Below, piece by piece: positions 32,811-42,643 of a stretch of 64,000 nucleotides of DNA. The notes under the pieces were generated by a model. The model had not been told where the DNA came from. It saw only the letters and a list, made by a program, of their open reading frames with translations, and searched no databases. The stretch is from Hofstenia miamia (lineage: Eukaryota > Xenacoelomorpha > Acoela): positions 576,218-640,217 of the forward strand of contig SCFE01000036.1 in NCBI GenBank assembly GCA_004352715.1, written 5' to 3'. The position numbers and the translations under genes were made by a program. How positions within the stretch are numbered: position 1 is the first letter of the stretch; the number at the start of each line of letters is the position of its first letter.

Positions 32811-34690
32811 CCCCCCTTGCTTGACTAAGGTTGTGGCAGTAACTGGACCATAGGATCTGAGAGTAGCTTTTGGGCCTTCTCCATCATTTCAGTGGCTAAA
32901 AGGTCATCCCAACTCATGATATTGGCATAACATGACCATTTTGTGATCTGCATAAGAGCTTCTTGTCTCATGACTTTTTCATTACAGAGGCAAAAGAACT
33001 GGATTTCAGGTAAATGAGCACTGATAGGACAATGTCACCAAAGATTGTTAAGCCTTCTTGATGAGTACAAGTAGATACTGGTATCCCTGATCATCATTTC
33101 TCAAGATCCATGTGCACAACCTTGTTAGTTTGTTCAGCTGTGTGGCTCTGCAGCTCAGCCCTCTGTTTTGTGAAGTGCCTGGTTCCTTGTAATAGACAGG
33201 TCTCACATTTATCAATGATTTTGAGAACTGTGGTGCAGATGCCAATGATGACATAATGTGCATTGAATGTTCACTCCATCTGTATAATGCCTAAGTAGCC
33301 TTGCTTATGTATCTTTCTTACTAGATCTCTATGGAAATACTCCAGGACAGCCAGGTGGTTACTCTGACTTTTAGCATATAACAAACCCTTCTTGGCAACA
33401 GGACTAAGAGAGTAACTGGTAGTCTTTAGCCTTTTTAAAATTTCAGAGAGCACCTTATCATGCTGCTGGTGAGTTACAATTTCATCTTCAGTGATTTCCT
33501 CCTTGATAAGGATGGGCAAGATGGATTTGCTATGGTGATCAGCACTGATCTCTGGAAGGGGTTCATTCTCTGTTATTGGTATAAATCCAAACAGTGTCTT
33601 TTTGCCAGGAGGTTTCCTTAAGTCACATTTGTAGCTGGGTAGAGCAGTCCAATAGTCTGCATTGAGATGGGGTCTCCTAGGACAATGCTTGATGGTAAAA
33701 GAAAAATCATTTAGGTACTCAATCCATTGTGCCACTATATTAGATTTATCTCCTGAGAAATTTTTCAACCAGGGCAGAGCAGAGTTATCAGTTTGCATGG
33801 TGAAATTGTGCTTGAGAATAAAGTAACTGAACTTCTTCAAGCTGTTAACTAATTCAAGCATTTCCAAATTGGTGGCACCATAGTTCTGTTCAGCATTCCA
33901 TAGTTTCCAACTGAACTACTGGACAGGGCTCTCAACACCCTCAACTATCTGACTTAACACACCACTGATAGTGACTCAACTAGCATCACAATTGACTATG
34001 AACTCAAGAAAATAGTCAAGTGGATTAAGGCTTGGAATTTTTCTGAGTTCCAGCTTGATGGTGTCAAGCTCCTCCTGCTCAGACCATGTTCATTTGAATT
34101 CCACACTGCATTGCAGCAAGTTCAAAATATGCTTAGTTTTATCCACTAATTCAGGTATGAAAGTGCTATAATAATTGAGGAAGCCCATAAGCCTCTGGAC
34201 ATCCTTTCAGGATCACAGTGTTTTGATGCAGTCCAGATGATCTTTGGTGTCATTTTTGATTGAAATATGGCCCAGCTCAATGACTCTTCCTAAGAAAGTC
34301 ACTCATGGCTGTATTAGGGCACACTTGTTGCCATTCACACATAAACCAGCTCCATGGAGGATACTGAACATTCAGTTCAGTTTGTCAAGGCACTGTGAAT
34401 GTGTTTCTCACAATGAGGATATCATCCATATAAGCAGTAATGCCAGGTTCCAATATGTTTGATCTGTTCCTCAGCACTTGGATCACATAGCACTGAAAGG
34501 TAGCAGGTGCATTGCAAATCCCAAAGGCCATGTTCTTCCATTTGAAGAGGCCATTCAGAGCAATGAAGGCTGTCTTCAAGATGTCTGCTGGCTGCATAGG
34601 GACCTGCCAGTAGGCCTTACACAGGTCCAAACAAGAGAACCAAATTCACTTGTTCTTAAGGGAAAGGAACTTTCTTTATATAACTGAAAT
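32811..34690 (-). pseudogene. pol: Ty3/gypsy pol of element E (second family)
   Basis: Minus strand. RT: MDLCKAYWQVPM, GICNAPATFQCY, AYMDDILI near 34430. RNase H: EMLELVNSLKKF, QTDNSALPWLKNF, LNADYWTALP. Integrase N-terminal part: HKQGYLGIIQME, CETCLLQGTRHF, VHMDLE and YQYLLVLI. Then the core is missing, and an unrelated tail (EIQFFCLCNEKVMRQEALMQ, MMEKAQKLLSDPMVQLL) stops near 32828, just before the polypurine tract. RT is truncated at about 34640 by LTR sequence. YMDD instead of YIDD and the sequence divergence show a family distinct from B/C. The tail may be the end of a downstream ORF; I do not recognise it. Confidence 0.85.
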
Positions 34691-35006
34691 TGTAGCATCA
34701 TCCAAAAAATCAAGCTGCTAATGTAGCATAATCCAAAGCATAATGCTGCTAATAAAAAAAGAAGATCAGATGATTAGTCAAAACTAAGATCAAATTATGA
34801 TTGTTAATTAGAAAAACAATTTAAGTTTAATTATCAGATTATCTTTGTAAATGCAACCAAGTAATAACATAGCAAATTAGTACTTGTTGTCAAACTTTGA
34901 CTAAATGAAGGGGGCAAATTCCCTTCCATTATTTTCAGCCATTTTGGCAGACGACATAAATTTGAATTTCAAACAACAGGTACTTTTTCAAAGTTAACTA
35001 TAAATA
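34691..35006 (+). repeat. U3 part of F-family LTR, plus orientation, with a doubled start
   Basis: The LTR start TGTAGCATCATCC occurs at 34691, and 31 bases later the LTR start is repeated as TGTAGCATAATCC at 34722. From 34722 the sequence runs through CAGGTACTTTTTC and a TATA box (CTATAAATAG near 34995), and then switches to a minus-oriented LTR. It is the left arm of an inverted repeat with 35395-35684. Confidence 0.75.
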
Positions 35007-35684
35007 GGCAAGTTACATAATAACTTGCAGCTTCCTACCTTACATTTAATTAACATTAGATTTAGGTGACCTATTATAGGTCACCTAAATCTATGAGATA
35101 AAATATGTATAACCTATGGTAGGCTATCCAGCCCTTTCTTGCTGATGTTAATTATTGATTACATGTAAATGATGAAATTGATAGCCAGCTAAACAGAGAA
35201 AAACTCCTAATTGTACACCTAAGATAAATGCAGGTTCATGGTTTGGATCAAGGACCCTCAAGTCATTTCCAATATGTTTCCAAACCACTACTACTGCCTT
35301 TACCATTTAGCTTGACATTCTGTATAAACAATCAAACCAATATAAAATCTAAAGATAAGATTTTCAAAGAATTTACTTCCACAGCTTCCAAAATGATNCT
35401 CTATTTATAGTTAACTTTGAAAAAGTACCTGTTGTTTGAAATTCAAATTTATGTCATCTGCCAAAATGGCTGAAAATAATGGAAGTGAATTTGCCCCCTT
35501 CATTTTGTCAAAATTTGACAACAAGTACTAATTTGCTATGTTATTACTTGGTTGCATTTTACAAAGATAATTCTGATAATTAAACTTAAATTGTTTTTCT
35601 AAATAATCATAATTCAATCTTAGTTTTGACTAATCATCTGATCTTCTTTCTTCATTAGCAGCATTTTCTTTGGATTATGCTACA
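35007..35684 (-). repeat. F-family LTR, minus orientation
   Basis: Minus-oriented LTR lacking its distal end; the plus-strand right end is GGATTATGCTACA. Bases 35395-35684 are the inverted partner of 34722-35006. It is followed on the minus strand by the polypurine tract and ORF3 tail, so it was the 3' LTR of a minus-strand relative of B/C. A single N lies at 35398. Contains a short palindrome (TAGGTGACCTATTATAGGTCACCTA) near 35066. Confidence 0.8.
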
Positions 35685-35968
35685 CGCCCTCCTCAGCTTG
35701 CATTATTGTCAGCACTGCACATTCTCTGTGGACTAACTCATCTGCCTTTTTGATTATTATTTCTGCTTGGGGATCACTCCAGCTTGCTGTTGTGAATTCT
35801 GGTTGTTTGGTCATTTTAAGTACCACCTCTCTTTCTGTTGTTACTGTACTGTGATATTACAGGAATTTCACTTCTTTGATATTTTCTGATATTGGTGTTA
35901 TCTCTCTAAGTTTGTTCATTTTTTCTGAAAGGATTTTGTAAAATTTCTTGTGTAGGTGGATTCCCTTT
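35680..35968 (-). pseudogene. ORF3 C-terminal tail of an F-family element
   Basis: Minus strand, ending in a TAG formed with the LTR start. In one frame: VTVTTEREVVLKMTKQPEF, then SWSDPQAEIIIKKADELVH and LTIMQAEEGV. Further upstream SEKMNKLREITPIS matches the same region of B and C. This copy belongs to a different LTR family yet keeps the ORF3 tail and the LTR-encoded stop, so ORF3 is ancestral to several families here. Interrupted at 35969 by a C-family LTR. Confidence 0.75.
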
Positions 35969-36240
35969 TGTAGCATCATCCAAAGATAATCAGAAATAAG
36001 CTGCAAACGTTGCAAGAAGAGACTAAGATCGAAAAGAAGTTGATTAAAATTATTGTAATTAAATCAATTGCTATTATTTCAGATTAATTTGTAAAATGCA
36101 ACTAAGAAAACAACATGTGTCAAAAAAGAGATAATTGTGTCTGTCAATAAAAATACTTTTGACTAAATGACGCTTACATTATTTTTAGCCGCCATCTTGG
36201 CAGAAGTTTAAATTTGAATCAGCAGGTACTTCTTTTGGAA
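35969..36240 (+). repeat. U3 fragment of C-family LTR
   Basis: Starts TGTAGCATCATCCAAAG, matches the first 270 bases of the C LTR, and ends at TTTTGGAATT, just before the TATA box. It is then joined directly to ORF3 coding sequence. The remaining LTR and everything from PBS to central ORF3 are deleted. Confidence 0.8.
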
Positions 36241-37540
36241 TTGATAGATAGAATGGATAGATACAGACAACAAGCATTTCCTGGTTGAAATTAAAATTAC
36301 AAAAGAATCAACAGACATAAAAGAAAGAAACTTCCAGAGCATCAGGGAACAACAAACTGTGGCAATGATGAAACTCATGTTCACTGAAGCATTCACACAA
36401 ACAGAACTGGAAGAATTACTGAGACCATATAATCAATTGGCTATAGACATTGAATGCATCACATCAAAAATGGAAATCAAAGAAGAATTACAATTAAAAC
36501 TAAGCTGTAAGGGATTGACACAAGCGTTCTGGGATACAATTTCCAAAGCCAAGATGAATTAGCACACTACAATAGGTTTAGCCACAGCATCAACAACAGA
36601 AGGCTCATATAGACACATAGAAAGAGAGATTGAAACAAAAATCTTAATCTGCACACCACCAGAAACTGTCACAATACCAATGGTCCTCCCACGATGGAGA
36701 CTACCAAAGGAAGTTAAGGTTGCAAAGATATTCCTCCACAAGTTCAAGTCATATGTAAATACCAAAAGAAAAGCAAAAGCCATGATAGAACAAGATGACT
36801 ACAAAAAGACAAAAGAAATAATGTTGCACAACAATAACAAAGAAAAGGTCTACATTGAAGGAATGATAACGCCAGACCAGCTCTATACACATGGCAAGCC
36901 CATAAATGTGCAACTGCAAGATCTCAGAAAAGAAATTGAGGAATGAAATCCAAGAGCTATAATGTTATTCTCCAGAGTAAATGACATAGTATTGACAGAC
37001 ATATGGGAGAATAAATACCGCTACTATGATGTCACAAAGCAGGTTGAAATTGTTACAATGATGCAGATCAATAAGAATGATCCCAATACTATAACAGAAA
37101 AAGAAGAGATAACATCAGTTTCTTCTACAAGGATGTAGCAAATACTCAAAGCCTACGCAAAGTCTTTATGTTTTTCTATCCCAACAACCAAATAAGGGAG
37201 GATTTAGCACATACAAGCAGAGCCGATGCACAAATGACACTCATGATTGGCATTAAAGGCATACAATTATACCATAAATACTACGAGATCTTTTCACAGA
37301 AAATGAACGAATTAAGAGAGATAACACCAATAGCAGAAGACATCCGAGAAACACGTTTTCTGAAATACGCAAATGTCATAACAACAGAGAGAGAGGCAGT
37401 TCTAAAAATGACAAAGCAAACTGAATTCGAGAAAGCAACGTGGGCTGACCAGCAGGCGGAAACGATAATTCGAAAGGCGGACACTCTGGTGCATGGAGAA
37501 CGAGCTGTGCTAAAAATAACGCAAGCTGAGGGGGGCGTGT
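36241..37540 (+). pseudogene. ORF3 C-terminal half, element C relative
   Basis: Nearly identical to 47161-48438 and in better shape. It shows HFLVEIKITKES, FTQTELEELLRPYNQLAIDI, FWDTISKAKMN then TAG, IPMVLPRWRLPKEVKVAKIF (copy C has a TGA at the R), IEGMITPDQLYTHG, IMLFSRVNDIVLTD, YYDVTKQVEIVTMMQI, FMFFYPNNQ, DAQMTLMIGIKGIQLYHKYY, ITPIAEDIRETRFLKYANVI, KADTLVHGERAVL and ITQAEGGV with the stop TAG in the LTR. Stops at about 36558 and 36943 and a frameshift near 37105 break it. Best source for the C-terminal ORF3 sequence. Function unknown. Confidence 0.8.
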
Positions 37541-38652
37541 AGCATCATCCAAATAATCAGAAATAAGCTGCAAGAAGAGACTAAGATCGAAAAGAAGTTG
37601 ATTAAAATTATTGTAATTAAATCAATTGCTATTATTTCAGATTAATTTGTAAAATGCAACTAAGAAAACAACATGTGTCAAAAAAGAGATAATTGTGTCT
37701 GTCAATAAAAATACTTTTGACTAAATGATGCTTACATTATTTTTAGCCACCATCTTGGCAGAAGTTTAAATTTGAATCAACAGGTACTTCTTTTGAAATT
37801 ACTATAAATAGATTAAAACACATTGTAAGAATTTGATAAAGAATTTTACTCAGAATTCTTATTTTTCATCTTATTAACAGTTTGATTATTTAATATGATG
37901 TTGAGCTAATTGAGCAGTGTTTAGTAGTGGTCTGGATACATCACAGGGAACGATTCTAGGGTCTCTGTGCCAGATCACAAAAGTGCACATATGTTAGGTG
38001 TAGGGGTTTTCTCTCAATTAGCTGACTAGCATTTCACTTCTACATGTATCAAATAATTAATTGTCAGCAAATGGTTGGATTACCAAACTCTAGGAATTAT
38101 ATTGATATTATTTTAGATCCAAATCAATGACCTATAATCAACTGATAAAGTGACCATACATGTAGTAAATTATAAATGTAGGCTAAGAAGTTGTTCGAAC
38201 AGAATTTATTTAAATAAGCCAATATATTTCAGTAATGGCTACATGTAATACTTAATGAACAACTAGTAACAATTCAGGTTGCAAATAGATATAACACTTT
38301 CACACAATAGAGTCTAAGTCGAGTTGTGTCATGTCTTGAGTAAGCACTGAGCTAATGTAGGGTACACATTAGCTATCTTGATTGAGCTGAGAAGTGGCAC
38401 TCAAGCATTGGATGGAATGGTGAAACTGGATGTGGAGATCCGCTTTGGGCAGATGCCCACTAGGAGATCAGTATGGAGGTTACCACATGGCTTTGTCACC
38501 TAAAAAATGAGCAGTTGATTCCATGTTATATAAGTTAACAGAAGAAACTAGTCAAGCAGTAACAACAAGTAAATCCTTACCTGCAATAACACAGCTAACA
38601 TTATAAAGTAACTGTAGACAAACAGTGATAATGCCTGGTAGAGGATATTACA
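37538..38652 (+). repeat. LTR of element C (5' LTR, shared with upstream copy)
   Basis: 1,115 bases, TGTAGCATCATCC to GAGGATATTACA. TATA box CTATAAATAG at 37802-37811. It follows a polypurine tract and ORF3 end on its left and precedes a PBS and gag on its right, so it acts as 3' LTR of one copy and 5' LTR of the next. No target duplication can be matched around it. Confidence 0.9.
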
Positions 38653-38669
38653 TGGCGACCATGACAGCC
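38653..38669 (+). promoter_or_regulatory. primer binding site of element C, tRNA-Arg type
   Basis: TGGCGACCATGACAGCC directly after the LTR. It differs at one visible position from the tRNA-Arg site I remember for mdg1/412-type elements, a difference that still allows a G-U pair. An ATG at 38661 lies inside it. Confidence 0.7.
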
Positions 38670-40031
38670 AAGAACAGCAAACCTACAGAAGAAACATTCA
38701 GTTAAACCACCTGCAAGACAATAATAAGCTATAAGTGAAAGTATGAAAACAGCGAGTTGTTACATGAACCTACTATCAATGGAAGAAAGAGAGATACCCC
38801 AAACCAAACAGATGCACTTCAATGAGATCCTGGAATTGCAACCTAAAGATGTGGAAACCACTACAAACCAGAAGGAAAATGACAAAAGGAAAAAAGGAAG
38901 CGTGAAAAAGACTGCAATGAAAGCAGTAACTCCCAGAACAATTCGATCATTGCCATACTTTGGCAAGAATTCAGCAACAGATGCCACAGACACAGAACTA
39001 CAATCCCTTAGTTCACCCCCAGAGACAAACCCCATAGATACAAACCCACTGGATATAATGGTGATGTTAAAAAAAGAGCCAAGAAAGTGAGGAAATCCTA
39101 AGACAACAAGTAGAACAACTGACTGAGAAAGTCAAAGAGATGGAACAACAAAATGAATCAATACTGAGTGAAATCAGAGTGAACATGGAAATGCGGTTAG
39201 AAGAACAAAATCAGCTATTTCAAAATGAAATTAAAATCCTTACTCACCAACTGTCAGAGTCCAACAAAAGGTTTCTAGAAGAAAACCAGCAATAGCAAGA
39301 GAAAAATCAAGAACTAGAAAGAACAAATAGACAACTAATCAAGGACAACGACCTACAGGCGGGAGAATTGGAACAACTCAANAAAGAGAGATTATCAACT
39401 ACTAATTGGAGACTTCATCAATTACTATGAGAATGAAAGCTTCAAAAACCAATACTAAATCATTTTGAATGCTACCAAAATGAAAAAAACCAATGATATC
39501 CGGAATTACATGCAACAAGTTGAGCAGCTACTAATGCTTAGCTCGAGAGGAAACAGTTACTCTAAATACGACTTGTTCTCACACATCTGTAAGGGGATGC
39601 CTGAAAGCATAAAAACTCAATTTGAAATTAAATGCGACATTGACGACAAGTTAGAAAGAATGATCAGGAAAGCTGTTGATATACAAGCTACTATTGAAAA
39701 TAATGCTAGAATATACAAAAAAGCCACATGGCACAGAGATGCAACAACATGGAGAAGCAATCTCAAGCTGCGCATCCCCAATAAAACCTATCCCGAAACA
39801 AAGCAAGAGAAAATAATAAAAGTAAAGGGAAGAGATGGTAAGATGAGGAAAGTAAAAGAGAAAGATGTTAAATGCTAAGGTTACAGACAAAAAGGACACA
39901 AAAAACCAGATTGCCCAAAACAAATAAACGTCATTGGTGATGAGGAAGCCTACTACGATGAAGAGGATGTACTACAGATGGAAGACGAAATCAATGAAGC
40001 AGCCCCAACCAATGAGGAGTCAGAAAACTAA
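38661..40031 (+). pseudogene. gag: gag of element C
   Basis: Begins at the ATG in the PBS (MTAKNSKPTEETFS then stop). Then come a Lys-rich and Pro-rich segment (38743-39090) and a coiled coil (EEILRQQVEQLTEKVKEMEQ, FLEENQQ, QELERTNRQLIKDND). A single N at 39382 joins this to the capsid part, with loss of about 550 bases relative to B. It resumes with DYQLLIGDFINYYENESF, MKKTNDIRNYMQQVEQL, LFSHICKGMPESIKTQFEIK and KAVDIQATIENNARIYKKA. The zinc knuckle reads KC-stop-GYRQKGHKKPDC, so the second Cys is lost and a stop has appeared. Ends at GAAAACTAAG, as in B. Confidence 0.85.
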
Positions 40032-40409
40032 GTAGAGCACCGACTCATAACAACTGTGCAGCAATAATGATCCTAACAAACCTTGACATGATGAATATGA
40101 TAACAATAGCCATTAATGGAGTGATGATGAAAGCAACAATTGATACCAGAGCAGCAACATCTATAATTACTGATGAATGCACTATGAAGCTGGGATTCCA
40201 ATGAGAAGACATGAAGAATTGTAACAAGAGATTGATTAATGCTTCAGGGGATTACATTGACACAAAAGGAATGATAAATGTTGCACAAATAAGAATTGCG
40301 AACGCAATATTCAAACAACCTCTAGTAGTAGTAGATACATGCAACAATGCATTACCATATGAAGTTATATTAGGAAATGATTTTCTGACAAAAAATGGTT
40401 GTGTCATTA
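40032..40409 (+). pseudogene. pol: protease of element C pol
   Basis: Overlaps the gag end in the -1 frame (RKLSRAPTHNNCAA). The retropepsin core reads KATIDTRAATSIITDEC, so the catalytic DTG has become DTR. Then INASGDYIDTKG, LVVVDTCNN and LPYEVILGNDFLTKNGCVI. A TGA near 40201 (FQ-stop-EDM) corresponds to an Arg in B. The frame is cut at 40410 by a minus-oriented LTR. Confidence 0.85.
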
Positions 40410-40983
40410 TGTAACATCCTCCACCTGGCTTATTGCACTGTGTCTAATTACTGATAATGAGTACTCAGTAAATTGCGGGTGAGGAGTTACCAAGTTGGTG
40501 AACCGTCAGACCTTTCTCTCTTATTAACTAGTTATGTTAATTAAATAATTGAGCATTGACTATCACTGTTTAGGTGACAGAGCAGTATGACGTTTCCTCT
40601 CCAGTTCTTCCATGGGCTACTGCCAGAAGCTGATCTCCACAAAACAGTTCCTCTCCTTCATGAATGATGATTGAATCCACAGCACCACCTCAGCTCAACT
40701 GGAACTAATTATGTGTACCTTACTTTAGCTCAGTGCGTGCACTCAAGTAAAGTTGTAACTGACTTAAACTCAATTTTGTAAAGTGTTTGTTGTTTTGATT
40801 AAGTAAAGCAACTGGGCATTGACACTAACTGCATTTACATAATATTAAAATAGCCATTACCGTAAAACTATTGGCTTAATAATTTAATTAATAAGATTGC
40901 AGTTTCCTACACTTACATTTAATAATAGTACATGTAAGGTCATTTATCAGGTTGATTATAGTCGAGTCTCCTACGATTAAGAA
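40410..40983 (-). repeat. B-family LTR fragment inserted in element C protease
   Basis: Plus strand begins TGTAACATCCTCCACC (minus LTR) and matches the reverse complement of the 3' half of B LTRs, including TGACTTAAACTCAATTTTG. It breaks off at the single N at 40984, after which pol linker sequence of C resumes. The other half of the LTR was lost at the contig join or never assembled. Confidence 0.85.
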
Positions 40984-40984
40984 N

Positions 40985-42643
40985 TGATGAGGATTAGCAA
41001 CATATAAAGGAATGAGACATCAGGCAACTAAGGACACTCCTAGAGAAACATAAATGTATATTCAACTACAGAGAGATAAGTGTTGGCCAGGCAGTAGGTG
41101 AAAAACACAAAATCATAACAACAACAGACAAACTGATCAAACTACCAGTCAGAAGGGTGCCTGAGCAGCTGAAAGAAGAATACAATCAAATACTAGAAGA
41201 ACTAATCAACAATAAGATCATCTGGCCAAGTGAGAGCCCATATGCAGCACCAACCATGTTTGTAAAGCAGGGAAATAAGTAACATCTATGTATCTACTTT
41301 CATAAATTAAATGAGGTGACAAAGAAGGATTCATACCCCCTACTGCGGATAGAGGACATGCTCTACAAAGCCAGTAAACATAAATATTTTACAACTTTGG
41401 ATCTATGCAAGGCCTATTGGCAAGTGAAGATGGAGGAAGATGACATCAAGAATACAGCATTCATAACCCCATACAGGCTGTACAAGTGGATATATATGGC
41501 ATTCAGACTCTGTAATGCACCAGCAATGTTTCAGAGGTATGTAATGAAGGTATTGAAAAATAAGACACATAGAATGGAAGAGGGAGTCGACGCCTATATA
41601 GATGACATCATAGTCACAAGTGACACAGTCCAAGAACACCTGGAAAAATTGGCGAGGACACTAACGATTTTAGAAAACGCGGGACTCTGGATCAATGGAA
41701 ACAAGTGCAATATCTTGAAAGAGAAAATAGTGTTCCTCAGAAGAACAATAGAAAAAGGGAGAATATGCATGAAGGACAATGCCAGAGAGATGATCCAAAA
41801 GATAGAAAAACCAAACAACAAAAAAAATATACAGCGAATTATGGGATTCTTCAATTATTACAGAACATTTATTCCAAATATAGCTGGAAAAACAGCGAAG
41901 ATGACCCGATTGATGAGAAAGTCAGCACCATTTGTATGGACGTGGCAAGAACANGATGACATCAAGAATACAGCATTCATAACCCCATACAGGCTGTACA
42001 AGTGGATATATATGGCATTCAGACTCTGTAATGCACCAGCAATGTTTCAGAGGTATGTAATGAAGGTATTGAAAAATAAGACACATAGAATGGAAGAGGG
42101 AGTCAACGCCTATATAGATGACATCATAGTCACAAGTGACACAGTCCAAGAACACCTGGAAAAATTGGCGAGGACACTAACGATTTTAGAAAACGCGGGA
42201 CTCTGGATCAATGGAAACAAGTGCAATATCTTGAAAGAGAAAATAGTGTTCCTCAGAAGAACAATAGAAAAAGGGAGAATATGCATGAAGGACAATGCCA
42301 GAGAGATGATCCAAAAGATAGAAAAACCAAACAACAAAAAAAATATACAGCGAATTATGGGATTCTTCAATTATTACAGAACATTTATTCCAAATATAGC
42401 TGGAAAAACAGCGAAGATGACCCGATTGATGAGAAAGTCAGCACCATTTGTATGGACGTGGCAAGAACAAGAAGAACTCGACAACATCAAAGAGGAACTC
42501 GCGAAATTACCTTCCCTTAATACACCAGATTACAACAAGAAATTTATACTGGATTGCAATGCAAGTAAGGTTGCAATTGGAGGAACATTGGGACAAATGA
42601 GAAGTGGGAAAGAAGTACCCATTCAGTTTTCAGTCGCAAGCTG
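40985..42643 (+). pseudogene. pol: RT of element C pol with a 515-base duplication at a single-N join
   Basis: Linker (IFNYREISVGQAVGEKHK), then SESPYAAPTMFVKQG, stop, CIYFHKLNEVTKKDSYPL, LDLCKAYWQVKM, RLCNAPAMFQRY, AYIDDIIV near 41594, GLWINGNKCNILKEK, IMGFFNYYRTFIPNIAG and WTWQE. At 41955 a single N occurs and the block 41438-41954 is repeated at 41956-42470 almost base for base, then continues into EELDNIKEELAKLPSLN and LDCNASKVAIGGTLG (RNase H start; the catalytic Asp of CDAS is Asn). The duplication is most likely an unresolved contig overlap. Confidence 0.9.
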
